Position numbers and translations under genes: made by a program | Source: Brevundimonas sp. MF30-B | Lineage (GTDB): Bacteria > Pseudomonadota > Alphaproteobacteria > Caulobacterales > Caulobacteraceae | Length of the DNA: 64,000 nucleotides | Direction of reading: 5' to 3' | Assembly (NCBI RefSeq): GCF_004683885.1 | Contig: NZ_CP038440.1 | Location: forward strand, 1,956,001 to 2,020,000 | Part shown: positions 44,652-55,323 of the stretch, piece after piece | Layout: every line of letters starts with the position of its first letter | How positions within the stretch are numbered: position 1 is the stretch's first letter | Notes under the pieces: model-generated | The model's database searches: none | Seen by the model: the letters and a program-made list of their open reading frames with translations, nothing else | What the model was told of the DNA's origin: nothing

Positions 44652-47146
44652 GGATTTTGCGGGAGGCTGAAGACCTGGAGATGGTCCCCCGGCGTGGTCT
44701 CGAACCGACCATGGCCGGTCGCGGTGATGGCGACATACTGCCGGCCCTCGTGCTCATAGGTCATGGCGCCGGCCTGGGGCCCCGCCGGCAGGCGCGCCTC
44801 CCAGACCAGCCGCCCGGTTTCCGTCTCGAAGGCGCGCAGGAAGTCGTCCTGGGCCGCGCCGATGAACGTCAGCCCCCCCGCGGTGACCAGCGGCCCGCCC
44901 AGGTTCGGCGTGCCCAGGGCGATCTTCAGGAAGGTCGGCAGGCCGAGCGGTCCCACGTCGAAACCCGTGCCCAGGGGCCTGGACCAAATGATCTCTCCGG
45001 TGTCGATATGGGTGGCGGTGATGTAGCCCCAGGGCGGCGAAAGGCACGGGACCTTGAGGGGCGACCACCAGATCGGCCGCGTGACCCCGAACGGCGTGCC
45101 GGAGTGCGGGGCCACCGCCTGGTCGGGACGAGCCCCGCCCGAGCCCACGGGCACGTCGCGGACTTCGTCGCGCGGGTGCAGGACGATCAGGTTGGGAAGG
45201 CGGGAGTTGTTGCTGATGATCAGCCGTCGCTCCGGATCGAAGCCGAGCCCGCCCCAGTTCGGCCCGCCGACCGTTCCGGGGAACAGCAGGGTCCCCGCCT
45301 GGTCCACGGTCGGCGGCGTGAACATGCCCTCGTAGCGATGCCGGTGGAAGCTGATGCGGCAGAGGGCCGCATCGACCGGCGTGAGCCCGAAAGCCGACCG
45401 CGCGTCTATCCGCTCCGGCTCCCGTCCCGGCACGCCGCCGACATTGGGATAGAACACCGACTGGGGCTGGGTCGGCGCGACCCAGTCCCCGGGCGCGGCG
45501 CCCTGCGGGACCGGGCGCTGTTCGACGGGCCGGAGCGGGGTCCCGGTGGCCGCGTCCAGCAGAAACAGATTGCCGGTCTTGCTGGCCTGCATCACCGCGC
45601 GGCGCGGCGCGCCGTCGATGACGACGTCGACCAGCATGGGCTGGGCGCCCAGGTCGTAGTCCCAGAGGTCGTGGCTGATCGTGGTGTAGACCCAGCGCGT
45701 CGCGCCGGTCTCGAGATCCACCGCCACCACGGCGTCCGTGTGACGCTCCTCCTCGGCCGACCGGTTGCCGCCCCACTGATCCGCGGCCGCATTGCCCGTG
45801 GCCAGGAAGGCCAGTCCCAGCGCCTCGTCCGCCGAGATGACGTTCCAGACATTAGGCGTGCCCCGCGGATAAATCTCTCCCGGGGCCAGGGCTTCGCGCG
45901 CATCGGGCCGCAGGGCGTCCCAGGCCCACAGCAAAGCCCCCGACCTGGCGTCATAGGCGCGGACCACGCCCGAGGGCGCATCGCGCCGCTGGTTGTCGCT
46001 GACTTGCTGGCCCAGGATCAGGCGGTCGCCGACCACCGTCGCGCCCGAGGTGTTGGAAGCGAAACCTGGCTCGCGCAGCCCCATCCCCGCCGTCATGTCG
46101 ACGGTCCCGTCCGCGCCGAAGTCCCGACAGACGAACCCGCCCACCGCGTCCAGGGCGATCAGCCGCCCGTCGGCCGTGGCGACGAAGACGCGGCGATGGC
46201 ATCGGGCGCCGTCGCGCGGGACGGGGCCGCGGACGCCCGCCGCCGCGGGCATGCGGGCGATGGCCTCCGGCCTCGCTTCGGGCGCGCCGTCGTCGTGGTA
46301 GGCCACGGCCCGACAGGCCGCGGTGAAGAGGGACTCCATATGCCGGGGCTCGACCGCGGGGTCGTGGCTCCAGCGCACCTCGCCGGAGCCGGGGTCCAGG
46401 GCGAACACGCGGCTGGAGGGGGTGCAGAGGTAGAGGTGGTCCGCCGCCTTGATCGGGGTGTTCTGGGAAGAATAGAACACGCGGCCCTCGCTCGGATTGA
46501 GATCTCCGCTGCGGAATGACCAGGCTTCCTCGAGCCCCGAGACATTGTCGACGGTGATCTGCGCCAGGCCGGAGTAGCGGCGGCCGGCGTTGGTGCCGCC
46601 ATAGGCCAGCCAGTCGGCGCCCGCCTCCGGCGATCCGGACGGGACGGCGGCCCGGAAGGCCGAGCCGGGAGACGTCGGCCGTTCCCAGCTAAAGGCGACG
46701 AGGCCCGCCAAGGCCGCCGCCAGGCCCGCCATCCCTCCGGCCGCGAGGCGGCGCGAGGCCCTTCCGCAGCGGGGGCTGCCCATCACCCGGCTGACGGCGG
46801 CGCCGATCGTGAGCGCGGCCAGCAGCCCGACCCGGCCGGCCAGGTCGACGCCCCAGGCCGGCAGCCAGCCCTTGCCGCCGATCTCCGCCAGGGACCAAAC
46901 CGCCGAAGCGGCGAGCACCAGGCCAAAGAGGCCCAGGGCGATCCGCGAGCGACCGCGCCAGGCGAAGACCGAGCCGGCCAAGAGCCCGACGCCGGCCAGG
47001 AAATAGTAGGCCGTGCCGCCAAGGCCGATCAGCCAGACGCCCAGGACCGCCATGGCCGCGCCCAGAAGGCCCAGAAGCGCCGCAAAGGCCAGGAAGATCC
47101 AGCGCCAGGCCCGGCTGGTCCACACCGCATGCCTCGAACTCGCCAT
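44648..47146 (-). CDS. gcd: Membrane-bound PQQ glucose dehydrogenase
   Basis: An 832-residue quinoprotein dehydrogenase, close in length to E. coli Gcd (796). Five N-terminal helices (about 10-150) are followed by an eight-bladed propeller with GRRYSGLAQITVDNVSGLEE, TWDYDL-like WDYDLGAQPMLVDV, GGPNWGGLGFDPERRLIISN and WEARLPAGPQAGAMTYEHEG. It oxidises glucose or other aldoses in the periplasm to lactones and passes electrons to ubiquinone. PQQ synthesis genes are not in the window. The ATG at 47146 is used. It overlaps the Hpt gene tail to tail by four bases. Confidence 0.92.
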   Translation of the reverse strand: MASSRHAVWTSRAWRWIFLAFAALLGLLGAAMAVLGVWLIGLGGTAYYFLAGVGLLAGSVFAWRGRSRIALGLFGLVLAASAVWSLAEIGGKGWLPAWGVDLAGRVGLLAALTIGAAVSRVMGSPRCGRASRRLAAGGMAGLAAALAGLVAFSWERPTSPGSAFRAAVPSGSPEAGADWLAYGGTNAGRRYSGLAQITVDNVSGLEEAWSFRSGDLNPSEGRVFYSSQNTPIKAADHLYLCTPSSRVFALDPGSGEVRWSHDPAVEPRHMESLFTAACRAVAYHDDGAPEARPEAIARMPAAAGVRGPVPRDGARCHRRVFVATADGRLIALDAVGGFVCRDFGADGTVDMTAGMGLREPGFASNTSGATVVGDRLILGQQVSDNQRRDAPSGVVRAYDARSGALLWAWDALRPDAREALAPGEIYPRGTPNVWNVISADEALGLAFLATGNAAADQWGGNRSAEEERHTDAVVAVDLETGATRWVYTTISHDLWDYDLGAQPMLVDVVIDGAPRRAVMQASKTGNLFLLDAATGTPLRPVEQRPVPQGAAPGDWVAPTQPQSVFYPNVGGVPGREPERIDARSAFGLTPVDAALCRISFHRHRYEGMFTPPTVDQAGTLLFPGTVGGPNWGGLGFDPERRLIISNNSRLPNLIVLHPRDEVRDVPVGSGGARPDQAVAPHSGTPFGVTRPIWWSPLKVPCLSPPWGYITATHIDTGEIIWSRPLGTGFDVGPLGLPTFLKIALGTPNLGGPLVTAGGLTFIGAAQDDFLRAFETETGRLVWEARLPAGPQAGAMTYEHEGRQYVAITATGHGRFETTPGDHLQVFSLPQNP

Positions 47147-47376
47147 AGGCCGCCCTCCGCTCGGCCGCACGGCCTCCCGATCAGGACTACGCCTTGGCGG
47201 CCAGGGGGTTGCTGGACGCAATGCCGCAGTCCGACCCAGCCGCCCGGGACGCTGCGCTGGCGCGCCTCAGGCCTCCCCCACCGGAAGGATTGACCGGCGG
47301 GGGTCGATGGTCCGTTCACGCGGGCGGCGGACGGGCCGGCCTGGCGCCGCCCGGCCGTCGGCGCCCGGACGTCCGG

Positions 47377-50300
47377 TCAGGCGCCGACCAGGTCGTGCAC
47401 CCTCTGGGTCAACTCGGTCATGGCGAAGGGTTTGGTCATGACGGCCATGCCAGGCGCGAGCCGCCCGTCGCCGACGGCGGCCGCCTCTTCCGCATAGCCC
47501 GTGATGAACAGGACCTTCAGATCGGGGCGAGCCTCCCTCGCCGCGTCGGCCACCTGCCGGCCGTTCAGGCCGCCGGGCAGCCCCACATCGGAGATCAGGA
47601 GATCGATGCGGCGCCGAGAGCGCAGGATGTCGAGCCCGGCCGCCCCGTCCGGGGCCTCGATCACCTGGTAGCCGGCCTCGCCAAGCACCTCCGCGACGAG
47701 CATGCGCACGGTCTCCTCGTCGTCGACGACCAGCACCGTCTCGCCTCGGCCGGCGTGCGCGGGCGCCGGATGGACGGGTTCGGCGTCCTCATCGGCCTCG
47801 CCGAAGTAGCGGGGCAGATACAGGCTCATCGTCGTGCCCCTCCCGACCGCGGACTCGACCTCGATCCGCCCGCCGGACTGGTGGACGAACCCATGGACCA
47901 TCGACAGGCCCAGCCCCGTCCCCTGGCCCAGCGGCTTGGTGGTGAAGAAGGGATCGAACACCCGGGCCTGGATGTCCGGCGCCATGCCCGCGCCCGTGTC
48001 GGTGACGCGCAGGCGGACATGGTCTCCCTCGAGCCGGTCGCGCCCGTCCGGGCGCCCCGGAGTCAGGTTCGATGTCTCTATGATCAGCCGCCCTCCTCCC
48101 GGGGCCATGGCGTCCCGGGCGTTGATGCATAGGTTGAGCAGGGCGTTCTCCAGCTGCGAAGGGTCCGCCTTGGTGAGCCACAGGCCGGCCGCGCCCTCGA
48201 CCAACAGCTCGATTTCCGGACCGATGCTGCGCCGGACAAGGTCGTCCATGCCGGCGATCAGCCCGTTGAGGTCGACGGGCTTGGGGTCCAGGGTCTGCCG
48301 ACGCGAAAAGGCGAGCAGCCGCTGGGTCAGGGCCGCCGCCCGCTGGGTCGCCCCCTGGGCCGCGTCGATATAGCGCTCCATCCCGCCCAGGCGCCCCTCG
48401 GAGAGGCGCTTGGACAGGAGCTCCAGGCTGCCCGAAATGCCGGCGAGCAGATTGTTGAAATCGTGGGCTATGCCGCCCGTCAGCTGGCCGACCGCCTCCA
48501 TCTTCTGAATCTGGCGCAGGCTCTCGTGAGCCGCCTGGAGGTCGTAGGTCCGCTCCTCGACCCGCGCCTCCAGGGTGGCGTTCAGTTCACGCAGGGCGGC
48601 TTCCGTGGCCCGAAGGGCGTCCTCCGCCTCCCGACGCTCGTCGATGTCGATAACGGATCCGACATGGCCCAGGAACTCGCCTGCAGCGTCGAAGCGCGGA
48701 CTGGCGGCGTCGATGACCCAGCGGAAGACCCCGTCCGCGCGACGGAGCCTGTATTCCATCGCGAACGGTCGACGGGCCGCACGGGCGGACCGGAACGTCT
48801 CCTGCGCGCGCGCCTTGTCCTCCGGATGGGCGGCGTCCAGCCATCCGGAGCCTTCGGGCTCCCCCTGCGTCTGTCCGGTGAAGGCGTGCCAAGTCCGGTT
48901 CAGATAGGTGCAGGCCCCGGACGGATCGGTGACCCACATCATCATCGGCGCATGGTCGGCCATGTTGCGGAACCGGCCTTCGCTCTCGCGCAGTTCGGCC
49001 TCCGCCCTGGCTCTCTCCACATGGGCCCAGGACCGCTCCGTCACCTCTCGGATGGTCTCGAGCTCGTCCGCCGTCCACCTGTGCGGACCCCGGTGGTGGA
49101 CCGCCATGAGCGCCGTAAGCCGCCCGGCCTTGACGAGCGGCATGCAGATGGTTGCGCCGATGCCGATGGCCTGGAAGGTCGCCGCCTCCTCCGGCGCCAG
49201 CTCGGTGAGATTGTCGTTGATGACCAGCGGCCGGCGGGCCCCCAGCTCCTTCACCGCCAAGGCGCCGAAGTCCGCCAGCCTGTAGTGGCCGACAATGCTC
49301 GCCATACCCGGCTCGGCCCAGTCGCCCCGGATGGTGAAACCGTCCTGGTCGGCGTCCATGTCGGCGTAGGCGCAGTTGGCGACCGCGAGGTGTTCGGCGG
49401 TCATCCGGGTCGTCACGGCCAGGATTTCGTCGGCGCCCGACAGCTTCGAGACCTCGACGTTGAGAGCGTCGAGGAAACGCAGGCGTTCGGCGTTGCGGCG
49501 CAAGGCCGCGCCGGCCCGCGCGCGCTCGGTCGCCGTCCGGACTCGCTCTGCCACCTCGCGCACGAGCGCCACGTCGTCCTCGGTCCAGCGCCGCGCGTTG
49601 GCGTGATTGACGAACAAGAGGGCGACCACCTCCCCCTGCTCGATCAGCGGCAGGTTGATGAGCGCTCTCGCGCTGATGCCGTCGAGGGCGACGCCGCCGT
49701 CCTTCACGCGCGGGTCGGCGCCGGCGTCGTCGAACACCACGACCTCTCCGCGCGCCAGATCCTCGATATAGTCGCCGAAGTCCCGGAAATGGATCACGCC
49801 GGCGAGGCTGTCGACGCCCGGGGCGTTATAGTCGCGCTCGATGGTGATGGTCTCCGCCGCGGTGTCCATCACCCCATAGCCGACCCGGCTCACCTGAAGG
49901 GCCTGGGCCAGAAGGGCGGCGGAGGCCTGGGCGATCTCGGCGGGATCGGTCAGGTCGCGAATGGCGTCGTTGAGGTCGAGGAGCACCTGGTGGCGCAGCT
50001 CCGACGCCTTGCGCGCGGTGATGTCGTTGAACAGGATCGCGACCCGCCGCGCCTCCGGCGCCCCGATCCGCATCGCCTGGACATCGTACCAGCGGCCGAA
50101 ACTGTCGGCGGGGTTCTCGAACCGGACCGGATCTCCGGTGAGCGCCACCCCGCCGTAGAGGTCGAACCAGTGCTGCTCCAGGCCCGGCGCCACCTCCGAC
50201 ACCCATCGGCCGTCCACGTGGCCCAGTCCGGTCAGGCGCTCGAAGGCGGCGTTGCCTTCGACGATCATGTAGTCGACCGGCCGCCCGTCTTCGAACTTCA

Positions 50301-51288
50301 TCTCGATGATGCACAGGCCGGTCGTGCTTTCGCCGAACAGGGCGCGATAGCGCTCCTCGCTGTCCCGCAAAGCCTCCATCATGCGGCGGCGGCCGGTCAC
50401 GTCGAAACTCACGCCCGAGAAGCGCTCCGCCTGGCCCTCCGGCGAGAGGATCGCGCGGCCCTGAGCGGCGACCCAGCGGACATCGCCGCCTGGCTGGGTC
50501 AGCCGGTATTCGGAGATGAAGATTCCGCCCGTCCTCAAGGCCTCGTCGATCTCGGCCCTGACGCGGTCGAGGTCCTGAGGATGGATGGCGCCGAAGAATT
50601 CGACGATCGGGGCGCCCGCCTGCGCCCTGTCGGGATCGACCCCGTAGAGGCGGGCGAAACGCTCGTCCGCAGTGATGCGGTCGGCCGGCACGTCCCAGTC
50701 CCAGGCGCCTATGCCGTTGCCGGCGGACAAGGCCATCTCCAGGTGTTCGGCGGCTACGGCGCGCTGGCGGTCGGCCTCGACGCGCGCCGTGGTCTCCACC
50801 GCCGTCGCCATGACCCCCGCCGGCCGCCCGTCGTCGCCCATCACGGGCCAGTAGTTGAGGTCGAACCAGACCTGTTCGGCCCGACCCTCGCGAAACAGGG
50901 TGAACTCCTGGTCCTTCAGGGACAGGGTCTCCCCGGACAGCCCGACCGTCATCACATGGTCATTGAAGGCCGCCACCTCCGGCCAGCCCTCGCGGACGTT
51001 GGACCCCAGGAGCCCGGGATGCCGGGCGCCGGCCAGGGCCGAATAGGCGTCATTATAGATCATCACGCCCTCCTCTCCCCAGAGCAGGACCATGGGGATG
51101 GGCGCGGCGAGGATCAGGCTGGCGGCGGTCCTCAGGGCGGTCGGCCAGGTTTCGACGGCCCCGGCGGGAGTCGACGCCCAGTCGTACGTGCGGATGAGGC
51201 CCGCCATCCCGCTGTCGCTCGACGCCAGGCAGCCCCAATCCGACGAGATGTCGGCGTCACTCCTGCCCTGCTCCCGACCGTTCTCCAA
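47377..51288 (-). CDS. Large multi-PAS/GAF hybrid histidine kinase
   Basis: A 1303-residue soluble hybrid kinase. In rough order: PAS (40-165), PAS (180-300; [20 protein letters not shown]), PAS (315-425), two GAF domains (440-590; 620-770), PAS (785-905; [20 protein letters not shown]), a short coiled coil, HisKA with [20 protein letters not shown] (phospho-histidine in AHDFNN), ATPase ([25 protein letters not shown]) and a receiver (1185-1300; [26 protein letters not shown]). It has no membrane helices. Its kinase/receiver end resembles that of the LOV kinase. Stimulus and partner are unknown. Confidence 0.93.
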   Translation of the reverse strand: MENGREQGRSDADISSDWGCLASSDSGMAGLIRTYDWASTPAGAVETWPTALRTAASLILAAPIPMVLLWGEEGVMIYNDAYSALAGARHPGLLGSNVREGWPEVAAFNDHVMTVGLSGETLSLKDQEFTLFREGRAEQVWFDLNYWPVMGDDGRPAGVMATAVETTARVEADRQRAVAAEHLEMALSAGNGIGAWDWDVPADRITADERFARLYGVDPDRAQAGAPIVEFFGAIHPQDLDRVRAEIDEALRTGGIFISEYRLTQPGGDVRWVAAQGRAILSPEGQAERFSGVSFDVTGRRRMMEALRDSEERYRALFGESTTGLCIIEMKFEDGRPVDYMIVEGNAAFERLTGLGHVDGRWVSEVAPGLEQHWFDLYGGVALTGDPVRFENPADSFGRWYDVQAMRIGAPEARRVAILFNDITARKASELRHQVLLDLNDAIRDLTDPAEIAQASAALLAQALQVSRVGYGVMDTAAETITIERDYNAPGVDSLAGVIHFRDFGDYIEDLARGEVVVFDDAGADPRVKDGGVALDGISARALINLPLIEQGEVVALLFVNHANARRWTEDDVALVREVAERVRTATERARAGAALRRNAERLRFLDALNVEVSKLSGADEILAVTTRMTAEHLAVANCAYADMDADQDGFTIRGDWAEPGMASIVGHYRLADFGALAVKELGARRPLVINDNLTELAPEEAATFQAIGIGATICMPLVKAGRLTALMAVHHRGPHRWTADELETIREVTERSWAHVERARAEAELRESEGRFRNMADHAPMMMWVTDPSGACTYLNRTWHAFTGQTQGEPEGSGWLDAAHPEDKARAQETFRSARAARRPFAMEYRLRRADGVFRWVIDAASPRFDAAGEFLGHVGSVIDIDERREAEDALRATEAALRELNATLEARVEERTYDLQAAHESLRQIQKMEAVGQLTGGIAHDFNNLLAGISGSLELLSKRLSEGRLGGMERYIDAAQGATQRAAALTQRLLAFSRRQTLDPKPVDLNGLIAGMDDLVRRSIGPEIELLVEGAAGLWLTKADPSQLENALLNLCINARDAMAPGGGRLIIETSNLTPGRPDGRDRLEGDHVRLRVTDTGAGMAPDIQARVFDPFFTTKPLGQGTGLGLSMVHGFVHQSGGRIEVESAVGRGTTMSLYLPRYFGEADEDAEPVHPAPAHAGRGETVLVVDDEETVRMLVAEVLGEAGYQVIEAPDGAAGLDILRSRRRIDLLISDVGLPGGLNGRQVADAAREARPDLKVLFITGYAEEAAAVGDGRLAPGMAVMTKPFAMTELTQRVHDLVGA

Positions 51289-51622
51289 GGCGTGCTCCTC
51301 ACCATTGCGACCTGGGACCGGACGCTAAATGCCGGCGGGCGGCGAAAGGCTTCACAAAAGCCCATGGCGCCGCGGACTGGCCAGTGCCGTCGCTCCGCAA
51401 CCGCCTCACCTTCAGCGCTCGACCGGCGATCCGCAAGCGCGGACGTCGCAGGTTCCCCAGAGTCCGGGGTCGGTCACAGGCCCGCCGCATCCCCCTTCGA
51501 TCGCAGCGCCCCTGCATCGCCCATTGCCGCCGCCTCGGCGAGCGGCCTTTGCCTTCCTCTGAAAAACCGTTCACATGCGGAGCCAGCCTGACGGAACGGC
51601 CCAGCTCGCCCATCGATGCACG
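51289..51622. other. Intergenic stretch of 334 bases
   Basis: The region lies between the divergently read hybrid kinase and ZIP-type transporter. I see no gene, RNA or repeat. Promoters for both genes should be here, but no hexamer pair or operator stands out. Confidence 0.4.
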
Positions 51623-52414
51623 ATGACGGAGCCGCCGGCTCGGGCGAGACGGCCCCCAGGGCCGAGCCCACGACCACGGAGACGGGAGTTGCCCGAACAG
51701 GTCTACGCCCCCATGCTCTCGGTCGCTCCCGCCGTTCTGGCGGGCGTCATCGCGGGGGCGATCCCGCTCCTGCGCCCGCCCGGCGAGACGGTGCGCGCGC
51801 ACATCGAACATCTCGCCGCCGGCGTGTTGCTGGCGGTGATCGCCTTCAGCGTGACCTATGAGATCCGGGAGATCGATCACCTGCCCGCCGCTGTCGGGGG
51901 CCTGACGGCCGGAGCCGCCTTCATGGTGGCGATGAAGACCTTCCTGCGCCGCTTTCAGACGCCGCGCGGCGCCGGCGCGGCGACGGGGTTCGTGGCGGCG
52001 GCCGGAATCGACACCTTCATAGACGGCGTTCTGATCGGCGCCGCCTTCGCAGTGCGGCCGGAACTGGCGGTCCTGGTGCTCGTCGGCCTGGGCATCGAAC
52101 TCTTTGTGCTCAACATGTCGGTCGCCTCCGAGCTTCTGGCGCTGAAGCTGCGGCCCTGGCGAAGCCTGGCGTTCACCAGCCTCATCGCCCTGGCGCTCGC
52201 GGCCGGCGCCGGCCTGGGCGGGCTGGCCCTGTCCGGCGCCGGCCCGGCCACGCAGACGGCCGCCCTGGCGTTCGCCCTCGCCGCCCTGCTGTATCTGGTT
52301 GCGGAAGAACTGCTCCTGCGCGGCAACGACAGCGTCAACTCGCCGACGACGACCACGGCCTTTTTCGTAGGGTTCATTGCCTTGGCCGCCTATGTCATGT
52401 CCGCCGAAGGCTGA
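51623..52414 (+). CDS. ZIP-family-like metal transporter
   Basis: A 263-residue membrane protein with eight predicted helices. Beginning AVLAGVIAGAIPLLRPPGET, it has HIEHLAAGVLLAVIAFSVTY, then GFVAAAGIDTFIDGVLIGAA near residue 125 and LGIELFVLNMSVASELLAL near 160. The paired helices resemble ZIP helices IV and V, but the metal-binding histidines are largely replaced by Asp and Glu. The ion is therefore uncertain. ATG 51623 and ATG 51713 are both possible starts; the segment between is Arg/Pro-rich. Confidence 0.75.
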   Translation: MTEPPARARRPPGPSPRPRRRELPEQVYAPMLSVAPAVLAGVIAGAIPLLRPPGETVRAHIEHLAAGVLLAVIAFSVTYEIREIDHLPAAVGGLTAGAAFMVAMKTFLRRFQTPRGAGAATGFVAAAGIDTFIDGVLIGAAFAVRPELAVLVLVGLGIELFVLNMSVASELLALKLRPWRSLAFTSLIALALAAGAGLGGLALSGAGPATQTAALAFALAALLYLVAEELLLRGNDSVNSPTTTTAFFVGFIALAAYVMSAEG

Positions 52415-52471
52415 CGTCCGGCCTCGACGGCCAGGCCATCAGCCCTCGCCGACAGGGCCAGGTTCATCCCA

Positions 52472-53083
52472 TCAGGTCGGCGCCTCACGCAGGGGACGGC
52501 TGAGGAAAGGCGACCCGGCCTCGACAAAGCGCCAAGGGGTTTCCGCCCCGGCCGTTATACCGACCCGAGGCCCCTGCACCGCCGCGACCGGCCGGGCGGG
52601 GCGGACCAGGGTGAAGGGCGCGGCCGTCACCGGCGCGCCGTTCAGCCGCCCGTCGATGGCCAGCGCCTGGCACAGCTTGCCGGGCCCCGAGCAGAGCCCC
52701 CCTACCCGTGGCATGCGGCGGCGGTCCTGCATGACCTCCAGCCCTCGCGTCGGCGCCAGCGCACGGATCAGGACGGCGCTGCCCGGGCGGGCGGCGTCGC
52801 AGACGATGTTGAAACACCAGTGGAGGCCGTAGATGCGGTAGACATAGGCCCGCCCCGGCGGTCCGAACATGGGGGCGTTGCGCGCCGTGGGACCTCGGAA
52901 ACTGTGCGAGGCCGGGTCGCGCGCGTCGTAGGCCTCGGTCTCCACGATGCGCCCTCCGACGCCGCCGACCAGCAGCTCGGCGCCGATCAGTTCGCGGGCC
53001 AGGGTCTCCGCGGGCGCATGGAAGTCCGCCTGCACCATCGCCGGCCCCGGGGGCCCGGCGTCACAGGCGATGTCTGTCGTCAT
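52472..53083 (-). CDS. 3-methyladenine DNA glycosylase (AAG/Mpg type)
   Basis: A 203-residue AAG-family glycosylase that removes alkylated and deaminated purines. Signatures are LARELIGAELL, GGRIVETEAYDARDPASHSF (catalytic Glu in VETEAY), RGPTARNAPMFGPPGRAYVY, IYGLHWCFNIV and GPGKLCQALAI. The length fits bacterial members. The ATG at 53083 is used; an in-frame start at 53098 would add five residues. It is convergent with the ZIP-like transporter gene. Confidence 0.93.
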   Translation of the reverse strand: MTTDIACDAGPPGPAMVQADFHAPAETLARELIGAELLVGGVGGRIVETEAYDARDPASHSFRGPTARNAPMFGPPGRAYVYRIYGLHWCFNIVCDAARPGSAVLIRALAPTRGLEVMQDRRRMPRVGGLCSGPGKLCQALAIDGRLNGAPVTAAPFTLVRPARPVAAVQGPRVGITAGAETPWRFVEAGSPFLSRPLREAPT

Positions 53084-53249
53084 GTCTGCGGCGCCCACTG
53101 GTCCGCCGTCGCGCGGTCACGCGACGACACCGCGGCCTCCTGGAGACCCCACCCCTCCAGACCAAGGGGCGCAGGCCGCGCCCCGGCGGGTCGCCCGGGC
53201 GGCTGGACGTCCGCCTCGAATGGGACGGAGAGCCGAGGCGGCGTGCCCA

Positions 53250-55319
53250 TCACAGCGGGGTAAGCTCGGCCCGGTCGGCGCCGTGGCGGGCGATGAGGCG
53301 CATCGGCCTCCCCCTGGCCCAGACGCGGCCAATCTCGATGGCCGTCCAGCCTTTCGGCAGGACGACCGGTCGACGCGGCCAGGCGGCGGGGTCGCCGTCG
53401 TCCACGACCAGGCCTGTCAGCCCGAACATGAGGCCCATGAGCATGCCCCCGAGATTGGCGAAAAAGGGCCCGGCCGCCGTCACGCTGTCCGGATGGTCCG
53501 GGCGGTACTCCAGACACTGGTGGAAGCGGTCCGCGTCATAGGCGGCGTAGCCTTCCTCGAACAGCCTCAGCGCCAGATCGCGATCGCCCGCCATCGCCGC
53601 CCAGGTCGTGTAGAAGGCCGGGAACATCGGCGCGCCGACATAGTCGGCCCAGTGCTTCAGGTAGAAGTCGAGGGTCGCGCGCCGCTCCCGTTCCTTGGCC
53701 GGATGGTCGTAGGGGAATAGGCCGGCCAGCGGCGAAGGCGTGGCGCCCTTGGGCTCGGTGATCCGGAAGCCGTCATGGGCGGCGATCACCCCGTCCGCCC
53801 GGACCGGGAGGTACAGGGCCTCGGCCGTGATGCGCCAGGCGTCGGGCGCGGTCCGGCCGGTCTGCTCCGCCGCACGGATGGCCCGCCGCAGCACCTGGCC
53901 CGCCGCCATCAGGGTGAAGGCGTCATTGTCCGGCGGCTCGGGCACCTCCGCCGGCCCGGTGGCCCGCAGGATTTCGAACCCGCGCGCAGTGCGTGTCACG
54001 CGGCTGACGATCCAGTCGGCGACGCCGGACAGCACAGGCCAGGCCGCCTCGTCCAGGAAGGCCGCGTCGCCGGTGACGTCGGCGAAAAGGCCGAACGCCC
54101 GCGCCGTATGCAGCGATCCGTGATCCTCGTGGGCCGCGCCGTCCCCGGCGCCCGGCGAGGCCTCCTGGCCCGAAAGGGGCGCAGCCTCCCACGGGAACTG
54201 CAGCCCCTGGCGCCCGGACAGCCGGGCGATGGCTCCAGCCGCCGACCGGCCCCGCGTGCGGAAATCAAGGAGGGCGCGGGCCGCCTCCGGCTGGAGGAAG
54301 AGAAGCGGCGGGACGCAGAAGGCGTCGATGTCCCACATGACGTGGCCGAAATAGTAGGTGTAGTCGTGCCAGGTCGCGAGGCCGAAGATGGATGTGGCGG
54401 CGGGAGACGCCTCATGGGTCGAGGCGCTGAGATAGTAGACGGCTGCGTCGACGAGGGCTTGATGCCCGGGCGCTGCGCCGTGAACGACGATCCGGCCCTT
54501 CCAGATTTCCGCCCAGGCGTCGCGGTTGCGCGCCCTCAGCGTGTCGAATCCCGTCGCGCGGGCGCGCGCCACGCGCCGCACCGCTTCCTCGTCGGGCCGG
54601 TCGTGGACCACGGAGGGCAGGACGCCCGCCATCTGCCGGAGCGTCACCGGCCGATCCGAGCGGGCCCGCAGGCGGTATTCGGTTCGAAGCGGGCCGGACG
54701 CGTCCCAGGTCTCCACGGATCGCTGGGCCCGGGCGCCCTCGAGCGCCGTGACCAGAGCCAGGCCGCAGGTGCTGAGCCTCCCCTCGGCCTCCCAGAGCAG
54801 GGATCCGTCGCACACGGGGTCCGGCTCGCCCGGCGCGTCGGTGCGGCGGCGCGCCGCCCGGCCCCGCACGCCCGATATCTCGACCAGGGCGCGCAGCGCC
54901 AGGTCGCAGGCCCGATCCACCTCGACCGTCACCGACTGCAGGATCACGGACGGCGCGGTCCGGCTGGCGAACGTCAGCACCGTGACCTCGGCCGTCACGC
55001 CCGATGCCGCGTAACGGAACGCAGTCGTCAGCTCGCCGGTGGCGAAGTCGCAGGCCTGCCGCAGGTCGGACACGCTCGAGGGCTGATCGCTGAGCCAGAC
55101 GCCATTCAGCGCGAGATCCCCCGCCAGGGGATAGGGCGCCGCCGCCGCGGCCTCCACCCGGCGCTCGGGGTGTTCGCCGGCGAAGCCGCTGACGATCATC
55201 ATCCCGGGCTGCAGGGGCTGTTCGCGCACCCGCAGCCCCACCAGCCCGTTGCTCAGATAAGCGGGCAGATCGCCGTCGCGCGGCCCGAGGGCCTCCGGGG
55301 GGCTGAGGGGGCCGTCCAC
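53250..55319 (-). CDS. GH65-like glycoside hydrolase
   Basis: A 689-residue protein with an N-terminal beta-sandwich (about 1-235; YLSNGLVGLRVREQPLQPGM) and an (alpha/alpha)6 barrel starting near residue 260. The barrel has FGHVMWDIDAFCVPPLLFLQ, FPWEAAPLSGQEASPG, and a late EYRPDHPDSVTAAGPFFANL, the layout of the GH65 branch related to eukaryotic ATHL1/PGGHG glucosidase rather than maltose phosphorylase. The substrate is unknown and there is no signal peptide. The GTG at 55319 (four bases after the previous stop) is the best start; upstream ATGs fall inside the neighbouring gene. Confidence 0.82.
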   Translation of the reverse strand: MDGPLSPPEALGPRDGDLPAYLSNGLVGLRVREQPLQPGMMIVSGFAGEHPERRVEAAAAAPYPLAGDLALNGVWLSDQPSSVSDLRQACDFATGELTTAFRYAASGVTAEVTVLTFASRTAPSVILQSVTVEVDRACDLALRALVEISGVRGRAARRRTDAPGEPDPVCDGSLLWEAEGRLSTCGLALVTALEGARAQRSVETWDASGPLRTEYRLRARSDRPVTLRQMAGVLPSVVHDRPDEEAVRRVARARATGFDTLRARNRDAWAEIWKGRIVVHGAAPGHQALVDAAVYYLSASTHEASPAATSIFGLATWHDYTYYFGHVMWDIDAFCVPPLLFLQPEAARALLDFRTRGRSAAGAIARLSGRQGLQFPWEAAPLSGQEASPGAGDGAAHEDHGSLHTARAFGLFADVTGDAAFLDEAAWPVLSGVADWIVSRVTRTARGFEILRATGPAEVPEPPDNDAFTLMAAGQVLRRAIRAAEQTGRTAPDAWRITAEALYLPVRADGVIAAHDGFRITEPKGATPSPLAGLFPYDHPAKERERRATLDFYLKHWADYVGAPMFPAFYTTWAAMAGDRDLALRLFEEGYAAYDADRFHQCLEYRPDHPDSVTAAGPFFANLGGMLMGLMFGLTGLVVDDGDPAAWPRRPVVLPKGWTAIEIGRVWARGRPMRLIARHGADRAELTPL

Positions 55320-55323
55320 GCCG

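Noticed and set aside
44657..46519. A 620-codon open frame on the plus strand
   Set aside because: It is antisense to the PQQ glucose dehydrogenase and has no domain.
48463..51591. A 1042-codon open frame on the plus strand
   Set aside because: It is antisense to the large hybrid kinase. It has no domains, is rich in Arg, Gly and His, and results from high GC suppressing stop codons.
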